36,972 bases of DNA from assembly GCF_001467895.1 (NCBI RefSeq), contig NZ_LNYO01000006.1, positions 1 to 36,972 of the forward strand. Reading direction: 5' to 3'. The position numbers and the translations under genes are program-made. This DNA comes from Legionella nautarum. GTDB taxonomy: Bacteria > Pseudomonadota > Gammaproteobacteria > Legionellales > Legionellaceae. Shown here piece after piece: positions 1 to 7,827 of this stretch. Each line of letters starts with the position of its first letter. Within the stretch, counting starts at the first letter, position 1. The notes under the pieces were generated by a model. It was not told the DNA's origin. It worked only from the letters and a program-made list of their open reading frames with translations, and did not search any database.

Positions 1-79
1 GAATTATATGAAATTATTTTAAAATCAGTGAGTTATTTCTTATTTATTCATCTTCTTCATAAAAATTGTCCTGTGCAGA

Positions 80-100
80 GGGGAATCGAACCCGCTACCA
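80..100. repeat. tRNA/tmRNA 3'-end-like att remnant
   Basis: Read on the minus strand this stretch has the shape of a T-arm (GGGTTCGATTCCC-like). About 17 of 20 bases match the T-arm part of the tmRNA-end copy at 6371-6390. The T-stem pairs poorly and no cloverleaf can be drawn around it, so it is not an intact tRNA. It is best read as the relic of an element/tRNA junction. The similarity is short and could partly reflect the general T-arm consensus. Confidence 0.35.
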
Positions 101-140
101 TGGTCTTTGATGTTTTCATGAAATACCATCAAAGACCATG
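99..140. repeat. Perfect 14-bp inverted repeat
   Basis: The arms catggtctttgatg (99-112) and catcaaagaccatg (127-140) are exact reverse complements separated by 14 bases. No T-run follows, so a rho-independent terminator is unlikely. A related sequence (tggtctgtagatgg) recurs near 210-223. Lying directly beside the tRNA-like remnant, it could be a recombinase binding site of a lost integrated element. That role is inferred; the symmetry is seen. Confidence 0.7.
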
Positions 141-242
141 AAACACTACGTCAGTTCTGGCTTATCGCTCTTTTTCTAAAATATATCGAGCAGTCTTCCA
201 TTGTCTCTAATGGTCTGTAGATGGTGCCGTTATAGGATCAGA

Positions 243-362
243 TCATGCCGCTTCTAATTCAATATGAACACATAGCCCAATAGCCGCTGCAATATTTACC
301 AGTGCATCTAATGAAAATCGAGAGATACGCCCATGTAGCATATCATTCAAGCGAAGCTGTAG
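243..362 (-). pseudogene. C-terminal remnant of an XRE/HTH_37-type antitoxin
   Basis: The minus-strand frame encodes about 39 residues ending in a stop at 243-245, including LNDMLHGRISRFSLDALVN and a VHIELEAA tail. This matches the C-terminal part of the HTH_37 family of HigA-like antitoxins, whose members usually have about 90-110 residues. The first helices are missing and a stop codon (363-365) lies immediately upstream in frame, so nothing functional is likely. No partner RelE/HigB toxin is visible. The frame runs into the neighbouring pseudogene, which points to a recombination joint near 350-365. Confidence 0.5.
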
Positions 363-718
363 CTAACGCCCTTTGCTTTTAGTTTATTATATTGAGTCAA
401 CAATCTTTCGATTACCTCTTTGCCTTTTTCGTTTTTAGGTATGCAACCAAGCATGAGCGTCCACATGTCTTTATCCAAGGCCCAAAGTGCCTATTCAAAA
501 CCACTAATTCGAAAAAAACTCGCCCAGAGCAATCACTTATCCTTCTCTCGTTTAAAGAGCAAACTAATGTCTTTCTCGAGCATGGCTTTAACCTGCTCAT
601 GCTCTCTACAGACCATTTGCTGTAAAAAGCTATGGACTCCTTTACGAGCCTTCAGCTCTTTTTCAGATAAGGCTTTATGATTAGTGAGTTTGCTCAAGAC
701 ATTAATCCGAGGTCACAC
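347..718 (-). pseudogene. Unrecognised pseudogene with two in-frame stops
   Basis: One minus-strand frame reads from about 718 to a TGA at 347-349, interrupted by TGA (533-535) and TAG (491-493). The pieces between stops look protein-like: a charged helical segment (KALSEKELKARKGVHSF...) and a later LDKDMWTLMLGCIPKNEKGK segment. Steady coding character on both sides of the stops suggests a decayed gene rather than random sequence. I do not recognise the family. It overlaps the antitoxin remnant at its 3' end in another frame. Confidence 0.4.
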
Positions 719-857
719 CCTATTCTTTCCTCCCCTATGACCATAGTCATGCCTATTTTTAATTGCCATTAATAGTAAAGATTTCTTATCAGAAAATGTC
801 AGCTTAAAGGCGCATTTATATATGCGAATCAATCGATTCTGACCCTATTGATTTCTT

Positions 858-1286
858 TTATTTCCATTTGAGATAAAGAATAACAATTTGTGCTATTGTA
901 TCTCTTGAGATTCTATCGTACCCACCAAATATTAAAAATAAATTACTAGCAACTTCATATATGTAATTAACTATATTTTCTCTTGTTGAATTAATAGGAA
1001 TGCTTACCTCGCAGGTATGATCATCAACATTTGATTTTGAGGCGCAATATATATTGCGATCGGGATGTGCCCATGAGGCTAGCGTTCGATTTCTTAAACC
1101 TGTCCTTCTAAATATAAAGGATAAAACAGTATTTTCATCTTCATCTAATGCTTTGGTGAACGTAAGTCCGGTCGCAATCGCATCACATATCATTTCCACC
1201 TGCCAAACAAAGTCAATTTCTTTTAAACTGTGAATTAAACAATTTGAGGTACGTTTTAAGAAAAACAGCTCATTGTGGTGCCACAA
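858..1286 (-). CDS. Hypothetical protein, probably a C-terminal fragment
   Basis: The frame encodes 142 residues with ordinary composition (VWQVEMICDAIATGLTFTKAL, RNRTLASWAHPDRN, a VNYIYEVASNLFLIFGGY stretch) and ends near a strong stop. The N-terminus begins abruptly without a convincing ribosome-binding site, and the DNA just upstream (1263-1300) carries repeated tggtgcc motifs. It may therefore be the 3' part of a longer gene cut by recombination at the adjacent att core (1338). I do not recognise a domain. No partner gene is visible. Confidence 0.45.
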   Translation of the reverse strand: MWHHNELFFLKRTSNCLIHSLKEIDFVWQVEMICDAIATGLTFTKALDEDENTVLSFIFRRTGLRNRTLASWAHPDRNIYCASKSNVDDHTCEVSIPINSTRENIVNYIYEVASNLFLIFGGYDRISRDTIAQIVILYLKWK

Positions 1287-1337
1287 TGGTGCCGATTGAA
1301 AAATTAACGAAAAATAATGATATAAATTAATAGGTTA

Positions 1338-1352
1338 TGGTGGAGGCGGCGG
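1338..1352. repeat. Attachment core, partial tmRNA 3' end
   Basis: The 15 bases tggtggaggcggcgg are identical, in the same orientation, to 6358-6372. On the minus strand they read as the CCA-proximal end of a tmRNA or tRNA gene (...CCGCCGCCTCCACCA). The sequence ggtta also precedes both copies, with a 2-base spacing difference. Identity stops at 1353. Together with the copy at 6358 it brackets a ~5-kb segment that has no integrase. Confidence 0.7.
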
Positions 1353-1412
1353 CTATTTAATTTGTTAACTAACTTATTGTTATTTAATAATTTTAAATTT
1401 AATAAAATTTTT

Positions 1413-1432
1413 GTTGCCCCAAAAGTTGCCCC
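1413..1432. repeat. Tandem gttgcccc repeats beside the att core
   Basis: The octamer gttgcccc occurs at 1413-1420 and 1425-1432, 12 bp apart start to start. It lies 60-80 bp inside the att core and is separated from it by a very AT-rich tract. This arrangement resembles arm-type integrase or IHF binding regions of element ends. The role is inferred from layout only. No matching octamers were noticed right of the second core at 6358. Confidence 0.35.
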
Positions 1433-1469
1433 CATCGAGATTTTGCTAAAATAACTTATGGGAGAGAAA

Positions 1470-2555
1470 TTACAATTTTGCCCTACATGTTTTTGCTTCA
1501 TCAAAGTCATCATAAAGCGCATCGTGACGTTGACCTTCATGGGTAACCCAAAGTTCTTGTACCCATTTATTCTCAAATGAAACATCTCCTCTTGGAGACA
1601 TTATTTCAGTTAGTAGGCTAACTACACACTGAGAATAGGCTTCGCTTGAATTCCTAGGTTCTGCTTTAGGATAGCCAGAAACATTGACTAGTAAAACATC
1701 GTTTTCAAGACGAATAATTTGATCATGTTTAGCGCCTAGCACATTACATCCATTACTGATTGCCAGGTCAACAACAACTGTATGTGGAGGCAAGCGGCGT
1801 AAACTACTTTCATCCAGTAACAGAGGTGCTTTTTTTCCTGGTGTTCTTGCTGCTGTAATCACCAATGTTTCTTCAGTTAAAAATGACTTAATGAAATCCA
1901 CCTGTTTTTCCGCTTCGGGTAGCACATAGTAAGTTATTCCTTTCGCTTCAAATTCTAGACGCTGACTCTCTTTTCTGCCAAATAGTTGCACAGGAACATG
2001 ATGCTTTACTGCTTCTAAAGCCGCGCTTATTCCTGCGGCACCAGCACCAATAACTGTTAATCTCGTTGGTTTATTACCTTTATAATGTTTTAAAGCATCG
2101 TGAAAAGCCAACCTGCCTGCAATACGGCTCATCGCTGCTTGAGCGTTCTTGGGGTCGTAAATGGAAATGCTTTTAAATAAATCAAGCGATAACGTGGTAA
2201 GACCAAGTTCTTGCCAAGAGCTAATATGGTTATCAGCCACGAATGGGAATAAAAATCCCAACATGGCTGTATTCTTATGGAGCAGCTTATTTTCTATTAA
2301 TTCTCGTTCTTTGCTTGGGCGAAGTACTCTTACAATAAATGTACTCGCAGGAATTCCAGATGAATCGAATATGAATATTTCTGCTCCAGCAGCTACATAC
2401 TCTGAACTTGGAAATCCTGATTTTAAACCAGCATCTTCTTCGACAAGTATTCGGTAACCATGCTGAGTTAATTGGGCCACTGCTTGTGGCGTTAAGGCTA
2501 CTCGTTTTTCATTCTCTCGTGTTTCCTTAGTTACTAGTATTTGTTTAAATTGCAT
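1470..2555 (-). CDS. AlaDH/PNT-family protein (transhydrogenase alpha-like)
   Basis: A 361-aa soluble protein of the alanine dehydrogenase / NAD(P) transhydrogenase alpha family. Residues 4-60 match the N-terminal domain (KETRENEKRVALTPQAV, then an AGLKSGF loop). A Rossmann nucleotide-binding motif lies at about 168-180 (VIGAGAAGISAAL), followed by a VVVDLA strand. The central part (SRIAGRLAFHDALKHY) is closer to PntA than to true alanine dehydrogenase. No membrane helices are present and no pntB or pntAB gene adjoins, so a proton-pumping transhydrogenase is not encoded here. It is the last gene of a leftward set, 21 bases after the methyltransferase. Substrate is uncertain; saccharopine-type dehydrogenases belong to the same fold. 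Confidence 0.8.
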   Translation of the reverse strand: MQFKQILVTKETRENEKRVALTPQAVAQLTQHGYRILVEEDAGLKSGFPSSEYVAAGAEIFIFDSSGIPASTFIVRVLRPSKERELIENKLLHKNTAMLGFLFPFVADNHISSWQELGLTTLSLDLFKSISIYDPKNAQAAMSRIAGRLAFHDALKHYKGNKPTRLTVIGAGAAGISAALEAVKHHVPVQLFGRKESQRLEFEAKGITYYVLPEAEKQVDFIKSFLTEETLVITAARTPGKKAPLLLDESSLRRLPPHTVVVDLAISNGCNVLGAKHDQIIRLENDVLLVNVSGYPKAEPRNSSEAYSQCVVSLLTEIMSPRGDVSFENKWVQELWVTHEGQRHDALYDDFDEAKTCRAKL

Positions 2556-2576
2556 TATTACATTCCATTTAAGACA

Positions 2577-3200
2577 TTAACACCGTACAGCGATACCGCG
2601 AATACTCGGCCGTACAATAGGCGGAACACCGCGTATGCTTTGATGTTGAATATCAATGATTTTAAAACCAGCTTTCTCTATTGCCTGCTCTGTATGACGC
2701 GTAATATGGCAATTTGCTGCTATCCATTTCCATATAAATGCTAAGCGGCATTGCCACTTATATCGCTTAAGATTATTTGTTGCAGCAACGTGTTCGATGA
2801 AAAAAAGTTTACCCTGTGGTCGTAAAATACGATGAATCTCAGACAACGCTTTTTCCAAATTATGAACAGAGCATAACACTAGTGTACATACAACTGCATC
2901 GATGCTTGCATCTGGTAAAGAAATAAATTCAGCTTTGTCATTTAATATATCAATATTAGGACAGCTGCTATTCGATATTTTTGCCTGCAATTTTCTACGC
3001 ATATGAACATTGGGCTCAATTAGAACTAACTTATTGACGGCCTCAGGATAGAATTCAAGATTAGCCCCTGTTCCACAGCCTAATTCCAAAACATCACCAG
3101 ATATATTTTGTAATAGTTGCTGACGCCAATTTTTTAAGCTTTTATCTTCAGCATCTTGCATCACATTATCGTAAATCTTAGCGATTAACCGTTGACACAT
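2577..3200 (-). CDS. Class I SAM-dependent methyltransferase
   Basis: A 207-aa protein with the class I methyltransferase motif I at residues 37-51 (VLELGCGTGANLEFYP), an acidic LIEPN strand end, a VVCTLVLCSV motif and FFIEHV after motif III. This fits the Methyltransf_11/UbiE-like group, particularly short enzymes resembling METTL7 proteins. Substrate cannot be read from sequence. It lies 54 bases after darG and 21 bases before the AlaDH/PNT gene, all on the minus strand, so the four genes are probably co-transcribed. A GGAAAG sequence precedes the chosen ATG. Confidence 0.82.
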   Translation of the reverse strand: MCQRLIAKIYDNVMQDAEDKSLKNWRQQLLQNISGDVLELGCGTGANLEFYPEAVNKLVLIEPNVHMRRKLQAKISNSSCPNIDILNDKAEFISLPDASIDAVVCTLVLCSVHNLEKALSEIHRILRPQGKLFFIEHVAATNNLKRYKWQCRLAFIWKWIAANCHITRHTEQAIEKAGFKIIDIQHQSIRGVPPIVRPSIRGIAVRC

Positions 3201-3254
3201 GTATTCAGGCTTTCCATTAAAGTAGTAGATGAAATTTAAATTACGATAGATTAA

Positions 3255-4349
3255 TCAAACAGAATTGTTATCATAGCTAACATGACTTGTTTTTATTGCT
3301 TGTAATTTGCCAAGTGCTATCGAAATAGATTCTTTATTAAATAAGCGAACTTTTCTTTCTGCTATTCGAGTACTACCCCATTGTTCTAATCCTTTTGTAA
3401 GACTACAAACATCTGGCTTACATTTCTCTTGTTCTATTAACCAATCAACTGTGGCAAGCAACTCCATGCCGAAAGGTGACTCAAAACCATCAATAAGATT
3501 TTCAGTGTATTCCAGAGCCTTTTTATAAGGATTCATTTCATCACTGTCCAAGTAATTGCGTAAATTTTCGTTTTGTTCCTCATTAAACCAAATTACATCA
3601 AAAGCTTGGGCATCATTAATCCTTTTTTCACAGCGTAAATAAGTACCATCCAGAGCGATTAATAAATGACGTAAATTATCAGCATAAGGACCATAATTAT
3701 GCGCCTTAAAATTACACTTCAGTGGAGAAACAATGCCAAATAGTTTTAAGGAGCGCTCTAGAAACCAAGCTAATTTTTGTACTTCTAATAAACTACATTC
3801 CACGCCAAGCACCCAGTAGCGGCGTACTAATTCAGCAATTAATGCACGTGCAGGAGTGAGCTTTTGAAAACCAGACGGTTTGTACGCATTTTGATACTCT
3901 TTCGTTGGCTCATATAGCTGAATTTCAACATTTACTAAATCATTCATACTGATTTCGATTTGTTTGCGAACTTCTTGCCAAGATAATCCACCATTACCAG
4001 CTCCTAATGGAGGGATAGCAATAGACCTAATATGGTTATCTTGAATAAATTGGTGAAGGTCTTTTAGACCTGCTATTATCCATTCCATTTTTGAGGGATT
4101 TCGCCAATGTTGCTTGGTTGGAAAATTGATAATCCAACGAGGATTTGAGTCTTGACGTTCGGTAACAAACATTTTTCCTATCTGGACTAATTTATTTCTA
4201 CATGCGCTTTTATAATTAATCATGTTGTCTGGAAACTGCTCTTTGAACATTAAGGCAATCCCTTTGCCCATTACACCAACAGTATTAACTGTATTAACGA
4301 GGGCTTCAGCTTCAGATGTAAGTAAATTACCTTGTTTATATGTAATCAT
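3255..4349 (-). CDS. darG: DarG macrodomain antitoxin
   Basis: A 364-aa protein. Residues 1-150 form a macrodomain ([25 protein letters not shown], and [13 protein letters not shown] near 112-124). DarG macrodomains remove ADP-ribose from thymidine in DNA. Lys79 in the NFPTK motif aligns with the lysine described as catalytic in characterised DarG proteins. Residues ~165-364 are the second domain ([21 protein letters not shown]...), which in this family binds and neutralises DarT directly. Start and stop overlap darT by 4 bases (ATGA at 4346-4349), the usual coupled darT-darG order. Length is typical. I see no sign of damage. Confidence 0.9.
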   Translation of the reverse strand: MITYKQGNLLTSEAEALVNTVNTVGVMGKGIALMFKEQFPDNMINYKSACRNKLVQIGKMFVTERQDSNPRWIINFPTKQHWRNPSKMEWIIAGLKDLHQFIQDNHIRSIAIPPLGAGNGGLSWQEVRKQIEISMNDLVNVEIQLYEPTKEYQNAYKPSGFQKLTPARALIAELVRRYWVLGVECSLLEVQKLAWFLERSLKLFGIVSPLKCNFKAHNYGPYADNLRHLLIALDGTYLRCEKRINDAQAFDVIWFNEEQNENLRNYLDSDEMNPYKKALEYTENLIDGFESPFGMELLATVDWLIEQEKCKPDVCSLTKGLEQWGSTRIAERKVRLFNKESISIALGKLQAIKTSHVSYDNNSV

Positions 4350-4993
4350 TCAAAATACCATGTTGGTCTAGCAATAACTTTCAGAGATAAGCCTCTTTCA
4401 TTTACAAGTTCTTTTATTTGTAATTCTAGCTCATTAGTGTAACAAACAATACCCTCGATATTCTCTATAGGTAAATAGCGATGTATTAACGCTTCAGCTT
4501 GGTACCTATCCATTTTTTCAGGGGCATCCGGATCACGTTGAAAATCACGATGCTGCCATAGCTTCCAGTCTAATTTAGCTAAATCTTCTAAGTCATTGAA
4601 ATAGTTAGCAAGCTCAAAATATGCATGGCGGTCCGTAAATAAAAATTTAATCCCAAGCTTTTCAATGGTTCTTAGGCTGGCAACAAAAATAACAAGGTCA
4701 TTTTTTTGATGTTGAGCTACGCCTCTTCCAGTAAGGATATTGAGCATCATTGGCGAAAACGGAGTAAAGTAAAACGGAATATAATCACTTAAAACACCAT
4801 ATGGCGATAAAGGAACCTTCCTATTATTTCGCCTATTAATTACTTCTAAATTACCAATAGGTTTATAACAGGCTTGTATTGGGGAGTTTGCAGCATGTAA
4901 GCCATTTTCCAAAATCCAAGTTAAGTTACTTATATGAGTAATACGCCAAATTAAAGCCTTTTCTGGATTCAAGCTTGTATATATTTTTTGCAA
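4346..4993 (-). CDS. darT: DarT DNA ADP-ribosyltransferase toxin
   Basis: A 215-aa protein of the DarT (formerly DUF4433) family, which uses NAD+ to ADP-ribosylate thymidine in single-stranded DNA and blocks replication. Visible family features are the [18 protein letters not shown]-terminal NAD-site segment, the Arg pair at 54-55 ([15 protein letters not shown]), [12 protein letters not shown] near 71-82, and the glutamate of [11 protein letters not shown] (Glu167) expected to be catalytic. All appear intact, so the toxin should be active if expressed. Its start lies only 31 bp from the left end of an ISL3-type insertion, so the native promoter has probably been displaced. Confidence 0.9.
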   Translation of the reverse strand: MQKIYTSLNPEKALIWRITHISNLTWILENGLHAANSPIQACYKPIGNLEVINRRNNRKVPLSPYGVLSDYIPFYFTPFSPMMLNILTGRGVAQHQKNDLVIFVASLRTIEKLGIKFLFTDRHAYFELANYFNDLEDLAKLDWKLWQHRDFQRDPDAPEKMDRYQAEALIHRYLPIENIEGIVCYTNELELQIKELVNERGLSLKVIARPTWYFE

Positions 4994-5024
4994 CCCTAGA
5001 GTTCCTTATTTCTTGGCACAATTT

Positions 5025-5049
5025 GGCTCTACACCAATTGAGGGGGCAC
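5025..5049 (+). repeat. IS left inverted repeat
   Basis: This end shares the ccaatt...gggggcac pattern with the reverse complement of 6282-6307. It lies 57 bp before the transposase start. Confidence 0.7.
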
Positions 5050-5105
5050 TTTAGTTCAGTTAGTATAAACTAACTCCTTGATTTGACGATCAAAAGGAGA
5101 CTAAA

Positions 5106-6277
5106 GTGCCGAGATGTGATCTTATCTTAAATTTACCTGGGTTTTCTATAGCAAAGGTGAGTGGTTATCAACCCTTATTATTGGATGTTGTTTATACTCG
5201 TTTACCACGTTGTGGTCATTGTAATAGCAAATCTGTACGCAAGAAATCAGCTTATGTTCGGACTGTTGCGCATGAGTTAGGTCATAGGCGCAGTGTTTTA
5301 CGGTTTAAAGCGTACAAGTTGTATTGTAAAAGCTGTCAGCGTTATGGTAATCAGCAATTTCCTGGTATTAATAAACATCAACGAGCCACTTGGCGTGCAC
5401 AAGCAGCTGTGTTTCATGACCATACGCGAGGCGTATCGCAGAAAGACTTAGCTCAACAGTATAAGAAAGGGAAAGCGACTATCGAACGTTGGTATCAACG
5501 TCATTACCAAGAGCAAAATAAAGAATTACTCATAGACCTTGCCCTGTTATTCTTGGAATTGATGAGCATTTCTTTAGTAAACGAAAAGGGTTTGCTACAA
5601 CCTTTTGTGACCTTAGAAAGCATAAAATATTTGATGTAGTGCCAGGTCGTAGTGAGCCTGATTTAAGAGCTTATCTACAGCAACTCCCCGGCAAAGAGCG
5701 AGTCCAAGTTGTTTGTATCGACTTAAGCAGTACTTATCGCTCTTTAATTAAAAAATATTTTCCAAATGCTAAAATCGTTGCAGACCGCTTTCATGTTATC
5801 CGCCTTATCAATCAGCTATGTATGCAAACCTTTCATCAAATTGACCCTCAAATGAAATACCAACGAGGTACTTTGATGGCTTTAAAAACTAAACCAGAGA
5901 ACTTAACAGCTTTAAGATTATCGAAACGCAACTGCTATCTAGAACAACAACCTGCAATCGCTGCAATTTATGATTTTAAACAACAGTTGCATCAGTTGCT
6001 CAACAAAAAACATTGTACTGCAAAAGAATGTAAGCGTTTATTACCACGCTTTTTAGAGATGGTTAAAGAACTCAAACAAAGTGCTTTTCAACCTCTTAAA
6101 ACATTAGGTAATACCTTATTTAAATGGAGAGACGAAGTCGTTAGAATGCTTCGTTTTACCAAAAACAACAGAATAACTGAAGGATTTCATCGAAAAATGA
6201 AATTGATTCAACGTAGAGCTTATGGATTTAGAAATTTTGAAAATTATAGACTGAGAGTTAGAGTACTATGTGGCTAA
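5106..6277 (+). pseudogene. ISL3-type transposase with a frameshift
   Basis: The first part (from 5106) carries the ISL3 zinc-binding N-terminus (LPRCGHCNSKSVRKKSAYV, then YCKSCQRY) and an HTH segment (RGVSQKDLAQQYKKGKATIERW). The second part carries the DDE domain: LGIDEHFF, then VVCIDLSSTYRSLIKKYFP, the DRFHVIRL motif, and the typical end TEGFHRKMKLIQRRAYGFRNFENYRLRV. The two parts are in different frames (shift of -1). The joint is close to 5540-5553, since ILGIDEHFF continues upstream only in the second frame. ISL3 transposases are normally one ORF and no good slippery heptamer is present, so this is most likely an inactivating mutation. Confidence 0.85.
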
Positions 6278-6281
6278 GCAT

Positions 6282-6307
6282 GTGCCCCCGTAATTGGGAA
6301 AGACCCC
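6282..6307 (-). repeat. IS right inverted repeat
   Basis: The sequence gtgcccccgtaattggg... is the imperfect reverse complement of the left end at 5025-5049. It begins 4 bases after the transposase stop. Confidence 0.7.
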
Positions 6308-6357
6308 AGTATTTACAAGGAATTATGGATGTTATTGGAGTGTCTTGGATGGTTAAT

Positions 6358-6386
6358 TGGTGGAGGCGGCGGGAATTGAACCCGCG
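6358..6386 (-). repeat. tmRNA (ssrA) 3'-end copy, attachment core
   Basis: On the minus strand these 29 bases read as the T-arm and acceptor end of a tmRNA, finishing CCGCCGCCTCCACCA with the T-loop GGTTCAATTCC. Gammaproteobacterial tmRNAs end this way, and the tmRNA 3' end is a common integration site. The rest of ssrA (tag region, pseudoknots) is not present to the right, so this is the duplicated core left by integration, not the gene. Its CCA side faces left. The element should therefore extend to the right from here, and the intact ssrA should lie at the element's far end, outside this window. Confidence 0.75.
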
Positions 6387-6522
6387 ACAAATTTTCTCAA
6401 CCCCTTGATATTACTAGGCCTTATCATCTGTTCAATGTTCTTGGGCAGATATTGGGTACTTTTGCGCATCTCACTGAAACCTCTCAATAACATTCACCGA
6501 TTTCAGCTAAGTACGCTATCAA

Positions 6523-7827
6523 TTACCCAAAGGAGGTATCTAAGACCAGGCAATTTTTAAGCTCTGATTGCAATTCTCGAAGCCTATCTAAATTTATAAT
6601 CACTGTGTTTTTGTCTTCAGAAAGTATAAAAATTCCATTTGAACTTGGTTTGTTCTTGTCAAAAAGCATCAAATACTTGGTTAATGCCGCTTTACCCATA
6701 TCAACTTTTGAAGCTAACTCATCAGTCAGAACAATAGAAGAACTATTCTTATCAGACCAATCCAAAATCTTATGGAGTACTGACCAATTTAAACTATGAT
6801 AAATATTAGGCGTATCTGTTTTATTGTTATCATCTGGCAAAAAGGAAGAAAGTTTTAGATCCTCTAAATCATCTAGATAGATTTCATTTGATAAATAGTT
6901 TTTATTAAAAAGTTCAACAAGATGCATGCTCCCATCTCGTATCATATCATGCTGTTGTGGAGTTACTAAATATCCGCAAGGAAAATCAATTACAGCATGT
7001 CTTCTCAACATAAAAATCATCTTTATCAAAACAACAAAGTGATTTCTACATTTTTCATAATTAATATTATTGGATTCGAAGCGATGATAAGTACGAAGTT
7101 TTATCCCATTGATAGATCTATTAGCTATTACAATAGGAGTAATACTCTCCTCTTCCATTGGGATAATACGTGAAATAATATTAGTTACTATATTTCGATC
7201 GCAACATAAAAAAGACAACTCAAAGGATTCCACAGTTTCATCTAAATAAAAATCTATAATTAAATCTTGAATAAAAGAGGGAACGTTTTTATACCAACGA
7301 TATTGAACTACAGATCCTTGATAATAAATACATAGTTTATTATCCTGTATCCACTGATAGTTGTAGCCAAATACTTTGCAGAATTTTAATTGAGAGTTTT
7401 TATCAATTATATTAATGAGTTTCTCTTTGTTAGTAACATCTGCTCTAGTGACTTTGTTACCTGTTATCCATTCGAAGAGCGCGCACAAATCATTGTAGTC
7501 GATTTTGGAATCATCAATAATTTTTAAAAAACTGTTTATTTGATAATCATAGGCATCATTAATTTTTGTATATGATTTTTGATATTCAGTCACTGTATAG
7601 TCTTTCACTTTACTTAATGTGTTCACAATAACTGTATTAAAAGAGGTCATCTCTGCCTCAGATAGACACTCATAAAACTCTTTTATTTCACTTGGTATTC
7701 GTAAGCTTGTAGTAATCTGCTTCCCTATTTCTTCTTCTCTCTTATTTTTTTGTAAAAAAGCTTTAACCGCCTTATAAACTGTTGATTGGAAATTACTAAA
7801 TAAATTATGTGCTATTTCTTGATTCAT
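6523..7827 (-). CDS. Unrecognised 434-aa protein, ICE left-end cargo
   Basis: A long AT-rich ORF with a reasonable ribosome-binding site (AAGGT) before its ATG. I do not recognise the family. The N-terminal ~130 residues are helical and charged (KAFLQKNKREEEIGKQI). The middle has WITGNKVTRADVTNKEKL and a strand-rich part (ISRIIPMEEESITPIVIANRSI, LRTYHRFES). The C-terminal part (VLTDELASKVDMGKAALTKYL) could be a winged-helix segment. No signal peptide or membrane helix is visible. It is the outermost gene beside the att core and next to an AbiE pair, the place where ICEs commonly keep defence or stability genes. Function is otherwise unknown. Confidence 0.65.
   Translation of the reverse strand: MNQEIAHNLFSNFQSTVYKAVKAFLQKNKREEEIGKQITTSLRIPSEIKEFYECLSEAEMTSFNTVIVNTLSKVKDYTVTEYQKSYTKINDAYDYQINSFLKIIDDSKIDYNDLCALFEWITGNKVTRADVTNKEKLINIIDKNSQLKFCKVFGYNYQWIQDNKLCIYYQGSVVQYRWYKNVPSFIQDLIIDFYLDETVESFELSFLCCDRNIVTNIISRIIPMEEESITPIVIANRSINGIKLRTYHRFESNNINYEKCRNHFVVLIKMIFMLRRHAVIDFPCGYLVTPQQHDMIRDGSMHLVELFNKNYLSNEIYLDDLEDLKLSSFLPDDNNKTDTPNIYHSLNWSVLHKILDWSDKNSSSIVLTDELASKVDMGKAALTKYLMLFDKNKPSSNGIFILSEDKNTVIINLDRLRELQSELKNCLVLDTSFG

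Larger units (their letters stand above)
5025..6307 (+). mobile_element. ISL3-family insertion sequence, frameshifted
   Basis: The element is about 1.28 kb. The ends form imperfect inverted repeats: 5025-5049 (ggctctacaccaattgaggg...) against the reverse complement of 6282-6307, sharing ccaatt and gggggcac. Between them lies one ISL3-type transposase reading frame broken by a frameshift. I could not find the 8-bp target duplication expected for ISL3 elements (cacaattt on the left versus agtattta on the right), so the insertion is old, recombined, or my outer ends are slightly off. It sits between darT and the tmRNA-end repeat. Confidence 0.8.

Noticed and set aside
392-680. Two plus-strand ORFs of 77 and 86 codons
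   Set aside because: They are antisense to a more convincing decayed minus-strand frame and lack ribosome-binding sites.
858-1286. Calling the 142-aa frame a complete gene
   Set aside because: It has an abrupt N-terminus and no convincing ribosome-binding site; reported as a likely fragment instead.
1304-1585. Minus-strand 93-codon ORF crossing the att core
   Set aside because: It overlaps the AlaDH/PNT gene end and reads through a very AT-rich att arm; composition is not protein-like.
5500-5560. Programmed -1 frameshifting in the ISL3 transposase
   Set aside because: No classical slippery heptamer or downstream structure was found, and ISL3 transposases are normally one ORF; a mutation is simpler.
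6357-6560. Plus-strand ORF starting MVEAAGIEPATN
   Set aside because: This is the well-known artefact of translating across a tmRNA/tRNA 3' end; the bases are better explained as an att core.
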